Shown here: positions 26,903 to 37,201 of the stretch, in pieces
Layout of the letters: every line of letters starts with the position of its first letter
How positions within the stretch are numbered: position 1 is the first letter of the stretch
Assembly (NCBI RefSeq): GCF_002903145.1
Contig: NZ_PPDJ01000014.1
Coordinates: 1-64,000 of the forward strand
DNA from: Halobacteriovorax sp. DA5
Lineage (GTDB): Bacteria; Bdellovibrionota; Bacteriovoracia; Bacteriovoracales; Bacteriovoracaceae
Direction of reading: 5' to 3'
DNA length: 64,000 nucleotides
Notes under the pieces: generated by a model
Databases searched by the model: none
The model's input: only the letters and a program-made list of their open reading frames with translations
Told to the model about the DNA's origin: nothing
Made by a program: the position numbers and the translations under genes

Positions 26903-28150
26903 ATGCATTTAAGTGAATTGAGAGAGATGGAAATCAAAGAGTTAAACAAGATTGCGGAAAAAGCAAAAATTGAAAACTCTGCGGGTATGAAAAAACATGA
27001 ACTAATCTTTGCTATCCTAAAAGCACATGCAAAAGAGAAGCAGGACATTTTCGGAAACGGTGTTCTTGAAATTTTACCAGATGGTTTCGGTTTCTTAAGG
27101 TCTCCAGGCTATAACTACCTTCCTGGTGCCGATGATATTTATGTATCTCCAAGTCAGATTAGAAAATTCGCTCTTAAAAAGGGTGACTCTGTAGAAGGAC
27201 AAATTCGTCCACCAAAAGACAACGAGAGATACTTTGCTCTTCTAAAGGTTAGCACAATCAATGACCAAACACCTGAAGCGCACAAAAAGACAGTACTATT
27301 CGATAACTTAACTCCACTATATCCACAAAAGAAAATCAACCTTGAGTTTAATCCAAGCAATTACTCAACTCGTATGATTGATATGTTCGTACCACAAGGT
27401 TTTGGTCAGCGTTGTCTAATCGTTGCACCTCCAAAAGCTGGTAAGACGCATTTACTACAAGAAGTTGCTAACGCAATTACTGAAAATCACCCAGATTCAG
27501 TTCTAATCGTTCTTCTAATCGATGAAAGACCGGAAGAAGTAACTGACATGAAGAGAAATGTTAACGCAGAAGTTGTTTCATCAACATTTGATGAGCCAGC
27601 AAACCGTCACGTTCAAGTAGCAGAGATGGTTCTTGAAAAAGCGAAGCGTTTAACTGAAGCAGGAAAAGATGTAATCATCCTTCTTGACTCAATTACTCGT
27701 CTTGCTCGTGCATATAACACTGTTGTTCCACCGTCTGGAAAGATCCTTTCTGGTGGGGTTGACTCAAATGCTCTACACAGACCAAAGAGATTCTTCGGTG
27801 CTGCTAGAAATATTGAAAATGGTGGATCACTTACAATTATCGCAACAGCTCTTGTTGATACAGGTTCAAGAATGGATGAAGTTATCTTTGAAGAATTCAA
27901 AGGTACAGGTAACTCTGAAATTCAACTTGATCGTAAGCTTCTTGAAAAGAGAATCTTCCCAGCACTTGATATCAATAAGTCATCGACTCGTAAGGAAGAT
28001 CTACTTATGGATCAACTTGATCTTCAAAGAACATATGTACTTAGAAAGGTTCTACACCCAATGAGTACAATTGATGCAATGGAGTTCATGCTACAAAGAA
28101 TTACGAAGACTAAAACTAATGCTGAATTCATGGATTCAATGAATAGCTAA
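26903..28150 (+). CDS. rho: Transcription termination factor Rho
   Basis: An RNA-dependent hexameric ATPase that ends transcription. The 415-aa length is near the usual 419. It has the N-terminal helix bundle, the RNA-binding cold-shock-like domain ([20 protein letters not shown]), the Walker A loop PPKAGKTHL (about 176-184), a Walker B strand leading to LIDERPEEV, and the Q/R-loop region. AGGAG lies about 11 nt before the ATG. It heads the operon rho-prfA-prmC-murA-HIT. Confidence 0.98.
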   Translation: MHLSELREMEIKELNKIAEKAKIENSAGMKKHELIFAILKAHAKEKQDIFGNGVLEILPDGFGFLRSPGYNYLPGADDIYVSPSQIRKFALKKGDSVEGQIRPPKDNERYFALLKVSTINDQTPEAHKKTVLFDNLTPLYPQKKINLEFNPSNYSTRMIDMFVPQGFGQRCLIVAPPKAGKTHLLQEVANAITENHPDSVLIVLLIDERPEEVTDMKRNVNAEVVSSTFDEPANRHVQVAEMVLEKAKRLTEAGKDVIILLDSITRLARAYNTVVPPSGKILSGGVDSNALHRPKRFFGAARNIENGGSLTIIATALVDTGSRMDEVIFEEFKGTGNSEIQLDRKLLEKRIFPALDINKSSTRKEDLLMDQLDLQRTYVLRKVLHPMSTIDAMEFMLQRITKTKTNAEFMDSMNS

Positions 28151-28173
28151 GAAGCAGCTAAAAGGATTTTCAA

Positions 28174-29244
28174 ATGAGCATGTTTGATAAGCTTGATTCA
28201 GTTGTACAGCGCTTTGAAGTACTAACTGAAAAAATGGCAGACCCAACATTATATGATAGGCAAGAGGAGTTCAAAAAGATTTCAGCTGAGCGCTCAAATC
28301 TTGAAGAAGTTGTTATTGCTTACAAGAAATATAAGCAGATCAAAGAAGATATTGCGGAAGCAAAAGAGATGCTTAAGGAAAATGATCCTGATATGAAGGA
28401 GATGGCAAAAGAAGTTCTTGATGAGAACGAGCCATTAATTCCTGAACTTGAAGATGAGTTAAAGATTCTTCTTCTGCCAAAAGACCCATTAGATGATAAG
28501 AACGTTATGGTTGAAATTCGTGCCGGTGCTGGTGGGGATGAGGCTTCGATCTTCTCTGGTGATGTTCTAAGAATGTATCAAAACTACGCTCGCTCAGTTG
28601 GATGGAAAGTTGAAATTGATTCTCTTTCTGAAAACGATGAGGGGATTAAAGAAGTTATCTTCTCAATCTCTGGTGAGAAAGTTTACTCAAAAATGAAATA
28701 TGAGTCTGGAGTACATAGAGTTCAACGTGTTCCAAAGACTGAGTCTCAGGGACGTGTTCACACATCAACAATCACTGTTGCAGTTATGCCAGAGACTGAA
28801 GATCTTGAGTGGGAACTTGATATGAATGATGTTCGTGTTGAAGTTATGCGCGCATCTGGTTCAGGTGGACAGCACGTTAACACGACAGACTCTGCGGTTC
28901 GTATGACTCACATTCCAACAGGAATTGCAGTTTATAACCAGGATCAAAAGTCACAGTTAAAAAATAAAGAGAAGGCGAAGAAGATTCTTGCGGCTCGTAT
29001 CTTTGATAAAATGCTTCAAGAAAAAAATGCTTCTGAAGCAGCTGAGAGAAAAGGTCTAATTGGTACTGGTGATCGTTCTGAGCGTATTAGAACTTATAAC
29101 TATCCACAAGGTCGTTTAACTGACCACCGTATTGGCCTGACTCTTTACTCTCTCGATAAAATCGTAGAAGGTGATTTAGCTCCAGTTCTTGATGCTCTTA
29201 TTGCTCATAACCAAGCTGAACTTTTAAAGGGCCAAGAAGAGTAG
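28174..29244 (+). CDS. prfA: Peptide chain release factor 1
   Basis: Recognises UAA and UAG and releases the finished peptide. The 356-aa protein has the GGQ loop at 231-233 within ASGSGGQHVNTTDSAVR, and the RF1-type decoding segment RVPKTESQGRVHTS (P187-K-T) instead of the RF2 SPF motif. AGGA lies about 10 nt before the ATG. The next gene, prmC, modifies the GGQ glutamine, so the pairing is functional. Confidence 0.98.
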   Translation: MSMFDKLDSVVQRFEVLTEKMADPTLYDRQEEFKKISAERSNLEEVVIAYKKYKQIKEDIAEAKEMLKENDPDMKEMAKEVLDENEPLIPELEDELKILLLPKDPLDDKNVMVEIRAGAGGDEASIFSGDVLRMYQNYARSVGWKVEIDSLSENDEGIKEVIFSISGEKVYSKMKYESGVHRVQRVPKTESQGRVHTSTITVAVMPETEDLEWELDMNDVRVEVMRASGSGGQHVNTTDSAVRMTHIPTGIAVYNQDQKSQLKNKEKAKKILAARIFDKMLQEKNASEAAERKGLIGTGDRSERIRTYNYPQGRLTDHRIGLTLYSLDKIVEGDLAPVLDALIAHNQAELLKGQEE

Positions 29245-29247
29245 TAA

Positions 29248-30132
29248 ATGAGTTTTACAACTCTCGGTGACTACATTAGCTCGTTCTTTAATGAGAATAA
29301 AAAATTCTTAGAGGCAAATTACCCTGGAATTACAATTTCTCGCTTAAAGGGTGAGCTAAAAGATTTCTGTCGCATCCTTGAATCTCAATTCGATGACATT
29401 TATATTTCTGAAAATAAAGGTGTCATCGAGCAATTCTTAAAAAAAGTCAGGCAGGGGATTCCCCTCGAATATATTAGTAATCGTGCATTCTTTTATCGTT
29501 CTTCATTTTACATAAATGAGAATGTTCTTATTCCACGTAGTGAAACTGAAATCATGGTGGAGTGGACTTCTGAATATATTAAAAAAAATAAGCTAAATGA
29601 TATTTCAATTGCTGATATCGGCACGGGAAGTGGCGCTATTGCCTTAAGTTTAGCAGGTGAGATTGGTGAAATAGAAGCGCGTATTGTGGCCAGTGACATT
29701 AGTCCAAAGGCCCTTGAAGTTGCTCGTGCCAATAAATTCTTTCACCGTTACCGTTATCCAAAGACTGTGAAAATAGTCTTTGAAGAGTCTGATTTATTAA
29801 CTAACCTCAATGAAAATTTTGATATCATCATTAGTAACCCTCCATATATAAAGGAGAGTGCTGACTTAAGTGAAGTGCATGGACAGGTTCATCGTTTTGA
29901 GCCACATCTGGCCCTTTACTTAAAAGATGAAGATTACGATAATTGGTTTAAAAATTTCTTCCAACAGGTGGAGGAAAAGCTGAAAGCAGGTGGACTGTTC
30001 ATAATGGAAGGTAGTGAATTGCATTTAGAACACTTAAAAGATATTTTGAGTGAATATGAATTTACTAATCTCGAGTTGATTAAGGACTACACAGACCGCT
30101 ACCGTTTTCTAAAAGGAATTAAAAATGGATAA
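29248..30132 (+). CDS. prmC: Release factor glutamine methyltransferase
   Basis: Methylates the glutamine of the GGQ motif of release factors. The 294-aa protein has a helical N-terminal domain, the SAM-binding motif ADIGTGSGAIALSLA (about 124-138) and the catalytic NPPYI (about 198-202). It starts 3 nt after prfA and overlaps murA by 8 nt, so translation is probably coupled. Confidence 0.97.
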   Translation: MSFTTLGDYISSFFNENKKFLEANYPGITISRLKGELKDFCRILESQFDDIYISENKGVIEQFLKKVRQGIPLEYISNRAFFYRSSFYINENVLIPRSETEIMVEWTSEYIKKNKLNDISIADIGTGSGAIALSLAGEIGEIEARIVASDISPKALEVARANKFFHRYRYPKTVKIVFEESDLLTNLNENFDIIISNPPYIKESADLSEVHGQVHRFEPHLALYLKDEDYDNWFKNFFQQVEEKLKAGGLFIMEGSELHLEHLKDILSEYEFTNLELIKDYTDRYRFLKGIKNG

Positions 30133-31375
30133 GATTATAGTTAAAGGACCAGCTCGTCTTTCTGGTGAAGTTGAAATTTCACCTGCAAAGAACGCGTACC
30201 TGCCAATTTTAGCAGCAATCCTTTTAACAGATAAGAAAGTAACACTAACGAATCTTCCAAAGCTTCGTGACATCAATACAATGCTTAAGCTTCTTGAAAT
30301 GATGGGAGTTGAGTGTAATCGTGATGGTAAGAATGTGACTTTCGATGCATCAACTCTAAGTTCTCACGAAGCAACTTATGAGCTTGTTAAAACAATGCGT
30401 GCATCAATCTTTGTTCTAGGACCGCTTTTATCACGTCTTGGAAAAGCAAAGGTTTCTCTTCCTGGAGGGTGCGCAATTGGGACACGTCCAATTGATATCC
30501 ACCTAGATAATCTAGAGAAGATGAATGTAAAAATCGAAATGAAGAATGGTTTTGTTTTTGCTGAAACTGATCATTTAAAAGGCGCACATGTGAAACTTAA
30601 GTTTCCATCAGTCGGTGCCACTGAGAATTTAATGATGGCCGGTGTCTTTGCTGATGGTCAGACTATTATTGAAAACGCAGCGATGGAGCCAGAAATTGAC
30701 GATCTTGCAAACTTCCTAAATACATTAGGTGCAAAAGTTTCAGGTATCGGTACATCTCGCATTGTTGTTGATGGAATTAAAGAATTAAGTGGTGGAACGT
30801 ACCAAGCAATTGGTGATCGTATTGAAGCTGCTACTTATATTATTGGTGGCCTTATGACAAAGTCAGAGGTTACGGTAAAGAACTTTAATCCTAAGCATCT
30901 TTTTAATGTTCTTGAAAACCTTCAAGGCATGGGAGCCAAGCTTGAGATCGGTGATGACTTCGTTAAGACATACCCATCATCACTAAAAGGTTCTAAAGTA
31001 ATTACAGAGCCATTTCCTGGATTCCCAACTGATGTGCAGGCACAAATGGTAGCACTTCTAACAGTTGTAGAAGGGAACTCTCTTGTAACAGAAAATATTT
31101 TTGAAAATCGTTTCATGCACGTACCAGAACTAACTCGTCTTGGTGCAAGTATTGAACAACTTGGTAGCTCTGTCTTTATTGAAGGTGGTAAACCTCTAAC
31201 AGCAGCACCAGTTATGTGTACAGACCTAAGAGCGTCTGCGGCCCTTGTTCTTGCTGCTCTTTGTGCATATGGTGAAACAAAAATTGATCGTGTCTACCAC
31301 TTACAACGTGGTTATGAAGATCTACCTGAAAAGCTTAAGAAACTTGGTGCAAGTGTCGAACTCGTAAACGAATAG
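30125..31375 (+). CDS. murA: UDP-N-acetylglucosamine 1-carboxyvinyltransferase
   Basis: First committed step of peptidoglycan synthesis, in the cytoplasm: adds enolpyruvate to UDP-GlcNAc. The 416-aa protein has the substrate residues K22-N23 in SPAKNAYLP and the catalytic C116 in PGGCAIGTRP. A Cys at this place predicts the usual fosfomycin sensitivity; Asp would not. Length and two-domain layout are normal. It sits between prmC and the HIT gene in the rho operon. Confidence 0.97.
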   Translation: MDKIIVKGPARLSGEVEISPAKNAYLPILAAILLTDKKVTLTNLPKLRDINTMLKLLEMMGVECNRDGKNVTFDASTLSSHEATYELVKTMRASIFVLGPLLSRLGKAKVSLPGGCAIGTRPIDIHLDNLEKMNVKIEMKNGFVFAETDHLKGAHVKLKFPSVGATENLMMAGVFADGQTIIENAAMEPEIDDLANFLNTLGAKVSGIGTSRIVVDGIKELSGGTYQAIGDRIEAATYIIGGLMTKSEVTVKNFNPKHLFNVLENLQGMGAKLEIGDDFVKTYPSSLKGSKVITEPFPGFPTDVQAQMVALLTVVEGNSLVTENIFENRFMHVPELTRLGASIEQLGSSVFIEGGKPLTAAPVMCTDLRASAALVLAALCAYGETKIDRVYHLQRGYEDLPEKLKKLGASVELVNE

Positions 31376-31386
31376 GGAGAAGCGTA

Positions 31387-31722
31387 ATGAGTGATTGTTT
31401 ATTTTGCAAAATTCTAAATGGTGAGATTCCTTCAGTGAAGGTATTTGAAAATGAAAATGTTTATGCATTTCAAGATATTCAACCGCTAGCAAAAGAGCAC
31501 TACTTATTTATTCACCGCAATCACTCTAAGAATATTAATGAGATGAACCGCGATGATATGGCCCAAGTTTTTGATGCCATCAAAGAATTCTCTCAATCAA
31601 ATGAGCTTGAAAAGAATGGCTTCCGCGTAGTCTCAAATATCAACCAACATGGCTGTCAAAGTGTATTCCATACGCATTTTCACGTACTTGGCGGGGAACA
31701 GCTTAAAGGTTTTGGGTCTTAA
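31387..31722 (+). CDS. HIT-family (HINT-like) nucleotide hydrolase
   Basis: A 111-aa cytoplasmic protein. CLFCKILNGEIPS at the N-terminus contains a C-x2-C pair seen in zinc-binding HIT proteins, and the active-site triad H95-x-H97-x-H99 lies in HTHFHVLGG. Such proteins cleave AMP-lysine or similar phosphoramidates. GGGAG precedes the ATG. Last gene of the rho operon. Confidence 0.94.
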   Translation: MSDCLFCKILNGEIPSVKVFENENVYAFQDIQPLAKEHYLFIHRNHSKNINEMNRDDMAQVFDAIKEFSQSNELEKNGFRVVSNINQHGCQSVFHTHFHVLGGEQLKGFGS

Positions 31723-31833
31723 GTCGCTTTTTAGTATTCCAAATTAAAAAACAACTATTTCAAAATAGAAAAAATATCTCCTTTGGATTGATTTTCGCTA
31801 TAACGGCAAAAATTAATTTTAAGGAGATTTTTT

Positions 31834-32826
31834 ATGCGTTCATTTTTTCTGATTCCCATGATCCTACTTCTTTCATGTGGGAAATCTAACGAAAGAGCAT
31901 TTTATGGCCAAAATCTTAATCCAAGCTTTAAAGGCCAGTCACTTACTGCAACACAAATTCAATGTGAATCAATAAAAACGAATATTACAGACATGGAAAT
32001 TACGTGCCCTATGTCTTTTATCAATGAAGATAAACAATTTCTTTTCTCTATTGATATGGACGAGCAAGCTATCGATATGAAGAAGTATCCAGAGCTTGGC
32101 GAAGTAGAACTTGAAATTTCAATTAAAGAAATGATTCATGCAAGATTCTACCTTGTATCTAAATATGGAAAAAGACTAAGTGAAGATACTTTATATGACG
32201 GAAGTCGTACTCTTAAGTTTCAAGAGTTAAATCGTGGAGATTTTGCGGCCCATGAAATTTACTTAAAGATTAATAATTATTTTACGGGAGATCGTCCGAA
32301 AGTCGTATCACCAGAGGAAGATCTAAATTGTAATACAGGTATTTTTAATATTAATGATGTGAATCTTGCAGATCTTAAAGGTCAGTGTGAAAATTTAAAA
32401 TTCATTCCTCTTGTAAAGGCCAAGGTTATTATTCCAAAAGTGGAGACTGTTTCGACCAATGGAAGGCTTTCAGCACTTACTACAGCAAATAGTCCAATAA
32501 AATTACCAAATCGAGATCTCGTAAATTTTAAATATGTATCAGTAAGTGATTTTGAAGAAGGTGAAGTCGATCCAAGTTTATTTTATCTTGAAAGTATTGA
32601 CCAATATGGCCTTCACTACTTTTTAAATGATTCAAGTTACTGTGTAACTGTAGGAGTGATGGAAGTTTTTAAAGTTAATATCGACAAGAGCTTACATCGT
32701 TTGAACATTAGTCATTTTGAAGGTCTTAATATCATAAAAGATAAATCTAGCTATAAAATAAGTCGTCAAAAAAAGTGTTATCCTGTTGAGCCTGTTTTAA
32801 CTGGATTTGTAGTAGTTAAGGAATAG
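31834..32826 (+). CDS. Lipoprotein A of a tandem pair, unknown family
   Basis: A 330-aa lipoprotein (lipobox LLLSCG, Cys about 16). A central block, FYLVSKYGKRLSEDTLYDG to GDFAAHEIYLK (about 108-145), is clearly shared with the next gene, followed by CNTG, CENLKFIP and a late C. Four or more conserved cysteines suggest disulfides in the periplasm. AAGGAG is 7 nt before the ATG. It is 8 bp from its paralogue and the pair forms an operon closed by a terminator. No known domain. Confidence 0.7.
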   Translation: MRSFFLIPMILLLSCGKSNERAFYGQNLNPSFKGQSLTATQIQCESIKTNITDMEITCPMSFINEDKQFLFSIDMDEQAIDMKKYPELGEVELEISIKEMIHARFYLVSKYGKRLSEDTLYDGSRTLKFQELNRGDFAAHEIYLKINNYFTGDRPKVVSPEEDLNCNTGIFNINDVNLADLKGQCENLKFIPLVKAKVIIPKVETVSTNGRLSALTTANSPIKLPNRDLVNFKYVSVSDFEEGEVDPSLFYLESIDQYGLHYFLNDSSYCVTVGVMEVFKVNIDKSLHRLNISHFEGLNIIKDKSSYKISRQKKCYPVEPVLTGFVVVKE

Positions 32827-32834
32827 GGAGAGTT

Positions 32835-33857
32835 ATGAAAGTATTAAGTTTAGTTATGTTATTTGTATTAGTTTCTTGTGGCTCAGGTAGTGACAAAAGT
32901 AAAGAAAGTGCTAATCAAGCAATGATCTCAAGCAAATCATTTCTACTTGAATGTAATAAGTTAGAGAGTTCTCTATTTAGCGATAGTGAGTGTAATAAGA
33001 TCGGTATTACAAACCAAAAATTATTTCTATTTAATTTTGATTATTCTAACAATCAAAACATTTATGAAGATGGAGTAGAGAACTTCGTAAATCTTAAAAT
33101 AAATCTAGGTGAAGATGTTATTGAAGGCCGTTTCATATTGATTTCAAAATATGGGAAGGTTTTATCAAATGAAGCTGTTTATAATCAAAACGAAGGAAAA
33201 CTTTCGTTTTTTGAACTTGAAGAAGGAAATTTTCTTTCACATGAAGTCTATCTGCAGACAAAGTCCCTAATTCTTACTAATGGGGAAAATATTAAATATG
33301 ATTTAGGAAAATCTTTAAAGTGTGTAACAGGTAAAGTGAATTTTGAAGAGTTTCAAAACTTAGTTCAACCTGACGGATGTGAAAACTTGAGGATGGAAAA
33401 AATCTATACTGGTGCTCTTGTTCAAAAAGCTGAGTTTTATGAAGCTGAAGAAACAAGGTTAGTCACACGCGTAATGAAAAATGGAGTGATCTCTAAACCT
33501 AAGAAAGGGCAAGAATTTGTAAGTATTTCAGTTTTATCAAAATATGAGGTGAAGTTATTTAATCATTTCTCTAAAGAAGTGAAAGAATTTTCTGAAGTAT
33601 ATGAAATAGATGAAGAGTCAGGGACACTTTTTATTAAAAAGGAGAAACAGTGTTTAACAACTGGAATCTTGAAATATACAGATCGAGAAGTTAGAACTGG
33701 GAAATGGTTTGTCGTAGCAGATGAGATTGTGATGAAAGCTGCTTCGGGAAGTATTGAAGTTCAAGGTACTGTTTTAGATGCAAAAGAAGATTATAAACGA
33801 AATGAATGTTTTGATCTAAATCCACAACCGATTGGATATATGTTAATTAAAGAATAA
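32835..33857 (+). CDS. Lipoprotein B of a tandem pair, unknown family
   Basis: A 340-aa lipoprotein (lipobox LVSCG). It repeats the layout of the preceding gene: RFILISKYGKVLSNEAVYN, then GNFLSHEVYLQ, then CVTG and GCENLRM at matching positions, and a C-terminal GYMLIKE end where the neighbour has GFVVVKE. The similarity is moderate, so the duplication is not recent. GGGAG lies before the ATG. Likely sorted to the outer membrane; function unknown. Confidence 0.7.
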   Translation: MKVLSLVMLFVLVSCGSGSDKSKESANQAMISSKSFLLECNKLESSLFSDSECNKIGITNQKLFLFNFDYSNNQNIYEDGVENFVNLKINLGEDVIEGRFILISKYGKVLSNEAVYNQNEGKLSFFELEEGNFLSHEVYLQTKSLILTNGENIKYDLGKSLKCVTGKVNFEEFQNLVQPDGCENLRMEKIYTGALVQKAEFYEAEETRLVTRVMKNGVISKPKKGQEFVSISVLSKYEVKLFNHFSKEVKEFSEVYEIDEESGTLFIKKEKQCLTTGILKYTDREVRTGKWFVVADEIVMKAASGSIEVQGTVLDAKEDYKRNECFDLNPQPIGYMLIKE

Positions 33858-33859
33858 AA

Positions 33860-33882
33860 AAAGCCTCCGTAATGGAGGCTTT
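33860..33882. terminator. Bidirectional terminator
   Basis: AAAGCCTCC and GGAGGCTTT around a 5-nt loop, with an A-run before and T-rich tract after. It separates the tandem lipoprotein operon from the convergent ileS gene. Confidence 0.88.
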
Positions 33883-33897
33883 CTTTTTATATGCTGA

Positions 33898-36800
33898 TTA
33901 AGCTTTAACAATTGTCATTTTTAGATTTTCATCATCAACCTTAAACTCATGCTCAAGTTCCCCTGTGCTAACAGTTAGAGAGTTAGCAAGAGTTTCTTTT
34001 GTGATGTAATCAGTATGAGTCGTGATTGCTTTTGCAAGAAGATCAGTAGCTGCAAAAGTTACTTCAATTCTATCTTCAACATTGAAACCAGAATCTTTTC
34101 TTGTTCTTTGGATTCTGTTTACAACCTCACGAGCAAGACCTTCAAGGATTAGCTCTTCTGAAAGGTTCGTGTCGATATCAATTGAGATATAACGATTTGA
34201 TAGGGCCTGAGTACCTTCTTTTGCTTCACGGAAGATTAAGATATCTGAAGGCTCAAATGTTTCTCCAGCAAGTTCTAGGCTTCCTTTTTCTTCAAGCTCA
34301 TTCAGCTCAGCTGCTCCAAGCTTTGAGATGATCCCCATAAACTTACCAAAATCTTTTCCTAGACGTTTTCCTAGAACAGGAGAATTTGGTTTAGCGTATA
34401 GTTTGATGTAGTGGTCTTCATCAGTAGTATACTCAACAGTTTTAACGTTAAGTTCTGACTGGATATATCCTTCAAGCTTCTTGATTTCATCAAGTAAAGC
34501 TTGGTCTTTGTGGATTACACTTAGACGAGCAAGTGGAGTCTTAACCTTGATTTGTACTTGATTACGCTTTTGACGTCCAAGAAGAATAATCTGTTGCATT
34601 CTATCAACTGCATCTTCAAGGATTGAATTTTTAAGTTCTTTATTAGCAACAGGGTAGTCACAAAGGTGAACTGAAAGATTCTTTTCACTTGAATCAAATT
34701 TCTTAAGTTCACTAAAGATATGCTCAGATAAGAATGGTGCAAATGGTGCCATTGCAATCGTAACTTCTTTTAGTGTTGTGAAAAGTGCAGTGTATGCTTG
34801 TTTCTTATCTGATGTTAGTCCTTCGCCCCAGAAACGTGATCGGTTAAGGCGAATATACCAATTTGTTAAATCTTCAATGAAGTGGAATAGGGCAGGAACA
34901 ACGTTGTAAAGTTGGTACTGTGCCATTTCAGCTTCGATATTTTCTTTAAGAGTTTGTAGTTTTGAGATTACCCAATTGTCAGTAATATTGTCGCCACTTT
35001 CAGCATGCTCACTTAAATTCCATCCATCAATTGATGCATATGTTTGGAAGAATTTGAAAGAGTTTAGCCATGGTAGAAGGGCACGACGAACCATGTCCTT
35101 AACACCTGCATCTGTAAAGCGTTGTTCTTCACCTTTCACAAGTCCTGAGTTGATTAGGTATAGTCTTAGAGCGTCTGATCCGAATTCTTCCATAAGCTCA
35201 TCTGGAGCAGTGAAGTTTCTTAGAGACTTACTCATTTTCTTTCCATCTTCAGCAAGAACTAAACCATTAACAATTACGTTCTTGAAAGCTGGCTTATCAA
35301 ATAGCGCAGTTGAAAGGATTGTTAGTGTGTAGAACCAACCACGTGTCTGGTCGAGACCTTCAGCAATAAACTCTGCAGGGAATCCATTTTCAAACATTTC
35401 TTGGTTTTCAAATGGGTAGTGAAGTTGAGCGTAAGGCATTGATCCTGATTCGAACCAACAGTCGAATACATCAGGAATACGCTTATAAGTTCCAGCTTCA
35501 CCTTCGATTGTAAATGTCACTTCATCTGTGTACTCACGGTGAAGGTCAGTTAGCTCAACACCTGAAAGTTCTTTAAGCTCAGCAATTGAGCCAAGGCATT
35601 TCATATTTCCTGTTTCGTCGTTGATCCAAACTGGAAGAGGAGTTCCCCAAACACGTGTGCGAGAAACTGCCCAGTCGCGAGCGTTCTCTAGCCACTTACC
35701 AAAACGACCTGCTTTGATGTGACCAGGTACCCAGTGGATTTGCTCGTTGTTTGCAACAAGCTTATCAACGATCTCTTCTACTTTTACATACCACTGTGGG
35801 ATTGTACGATAGATTAGTGGAGTTCCTGAGCGGTAGCAGAATGGGTAGCTGTGCACTAGGTTTCCGTGATCGTATAATTTTGTATTATCTTTTAGTTCTT
35901 TGATGATTTCTTTATCAGCATCTTTTACATAAAGACCTGCATAAGTTGAAACTTCTTTTGTAAATTGACCAGCATCATCGATTGGACAAACTTCTGCCAT
36001 CATGCCAGCTTCTTTACAAATTCTATTATCGTCTTCCCCGAATGCCGGTGCTTGGTGAACAATACCAGTACCACTGTCAGTTGTTACGTAGTCGTCATTT
36101 AAGATTTTGAAAGCACCTTCAGCTTTGAGATCAGCGAAGAAGTCAAAAAGTGGCTCATAAGTAAGACCTAGAAGTTCGCTTCCTTTGAATGATTCCCCAA
36201 CAACTTCAAGGTTGCGCTTCTTTGCAAAAGCTTCAACTCTTGCTTCAGCGAAGATGATTGTTACACCACGGTCGTTATCTTTTACACGAACGTAATCAAC
36301 ATCTGGCCCAACACAAAGAGCAAGGTTCGATGGAAGCGTCCATGGAGTTGTCGTCCATGCGGCAACATAATCTGCACCTGCTTTAGCTGGATCATCTAAT
36401 TTGAAAAGTACAGTTACGGCCGGATCTTGAACGTCACGGTAATCAAGACCTGCTTCAAAGTTTGATAGACCTGTTCCTAGACCAGTTGAGTAAGGAACAA
36501 CTTTTGTTCCCTTGTAGACCATATTCTTATCCCAAAGAGATTTGAAAACCCACCAACATGATTCCATGAAAGTTGGATCCATTGTCTTATAGTCATTGTC
36601 AAAGTCTACCCAACGTCCAAGGCGTGTTACAGTTTTACGCCATTCAGTTGTGTAGCGATCAACAATTGAGCGACACTCTTGGTTGTAACCAGCAACACCA
36701 AGTTTCTCTAGTGCTTCGTGTGCAGTCATTTCTAATTTTTTATTAATTTCTTGCTCGATCGGTAGACCGTGAGTATCCCATCCAAATCTTCTTTGAACGT

Positions 36801-37029
36801 AGCGACCTTTCATTGTCCAATATCTTGGAACGATATCTTTTAGCGTTCCAGCAAGTAGGTGACCGTGGTGAGGAAGACCTGTGGCAAATGGAGGGCCATC
36901 GTAGAAAATATATGGCTCTTTCTCTTTTGTTTGTTCTAGTGATTTTTGGAAAATTTCATTCTCTTCCCAAAATTTTAAGACTTCATGTTCTGTGTTAACA
37001 AAAGAAAATTGTCCGTTATCCTGACTCAT
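33898..37029 (-). CDS. ileS: Isoleucyl-tRNA synthetase (long, class-2-like type)
   Basis: Charges tRNA-Ile. With the ATG at 37029 the protein is 1043 aa; AAGG lies 8 nt upstream, and the in-frame 23-residue extension to 37098 looks untranslated. HHGH (54-57) in GLPHHGHLLAG is the HIGH motif and KKMSKS (about residue 600) the second signature. The editing domain contains TTTPWTLPSN and GTGIVHQAPAFGEDD. The length and HxGH context resemble the eukaryote-like class-2 enzymes, reported to be mupirocin-tolerant, more than the shorter standard bacterial type. Confidence 0.95.
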   Translation of the reverse strand: MSQDNGQFSFVNTEHEVLKFWEENEIFQKSLEQTKEKEPYIFYDGPPFATGLPHHGHLLAGTLKDIVPRYWTMKGRYVQRRFGWDTHGLPIEQEINKKLEMTAHEALEKLGVAGYNQECRSIVDRYTTEWRKTVTRLGRWVDFDNDYKTMDPTFMESCWWVFKSLWDKNMVYKGTKVVPYSTGLGTGLSNFEAGLDYRDVQDPAVTVLFKLDDPAKAGADYVAAWTTTPWTLPSNLALCVGPDVDYVRVKDNDRGVTIIFAEARVEAFAKKRNLEVVGESFKGSELLGLTYEPLFDFFADLKAEGAFKILNDDYVTTDSGTGIVHQAPAFGEDDNRICKEAGMMAEVCPIDDAGQFTKEVSTYAGLYVKDADKEIIKELKDNTKLYDHGNLVHSYPFCYRSGTPLIYRTIPQWYVKVEEIVDKLVANNEQIHWVPGHIKAGRFGKWLENARDWAVSRTRVWGTPLPVWINDETGNMKCLGSIAELKELSGVELTDLHREYTDEVTFTIEGEAGTYKRIPDVFDCWFESGSMPYAQLHYPFENQEMFENGFPAEFIAEGLDQTRGWFYTLTILSTALFDKPAFKNVIVNGLVLAEDGKKMSKSLRNFTAPDELMEEFGSDALRLYLINSGLVKGEEQRFTDAGVKDMVRRALLPWLNSFKFFQTYASIDGWNLSEHAESGDNITDNWVISKLQTLKENIEAEMAQYQLYNVVPALFHFIEDLTNWYIRLNRSRFWGEGLTSDKKQAYTALFTTLKEVTIAMAPFAPFLSEHIFSELKKFDSSEKNLSVHLCDYPVANKELKNSILEDAVDRMQQIILLGRQKRNQVQIKVKTPLARLSVIHKDQALLDEIKKLEGYIQSELNVKTVEYTTDEDHYIKLYAKPNSPVLGKRLGKDFGKFMGIISKLGAAELNELEEKGSLELAGETFEPSDILIFREAKEGTQALSNRYISIDIDTNLSEELILEGLAREVVNRIQRTRKDSGFNVEDRIEVTFAATDLLAKAITTHTDYITKETLANSLTVSTGELEHEFKVDDENLKMTIVKA

Positions 37030-37201
37030 CGTATCAACCTTGTCTGTTATAGTTTTGTGTAAATTAATATTTGGCCCAAAATTTAACATGAAACCCATGA
37101 TTTTGACAGTTTAGATGGGCCTGAAAGTGGCAATTCTTACCGAAAAACTTGCAAATTCGCGGCACAGTTAGGGCCGGTGGCCGAAATTGTCGATAAAGTT
37201 C

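Noticed and set aside
37030..37098. Extra 23 residues at the IleRS start
   Set aside because: The ribosome site AAGG is next to ATG 37029, and the family N-terminus begins there.
37103..37131. TTGACA upstream of the FecR-like gene
   Set aside because: At 17 bp spacing the sequence AGTGGC is not a -10 element.
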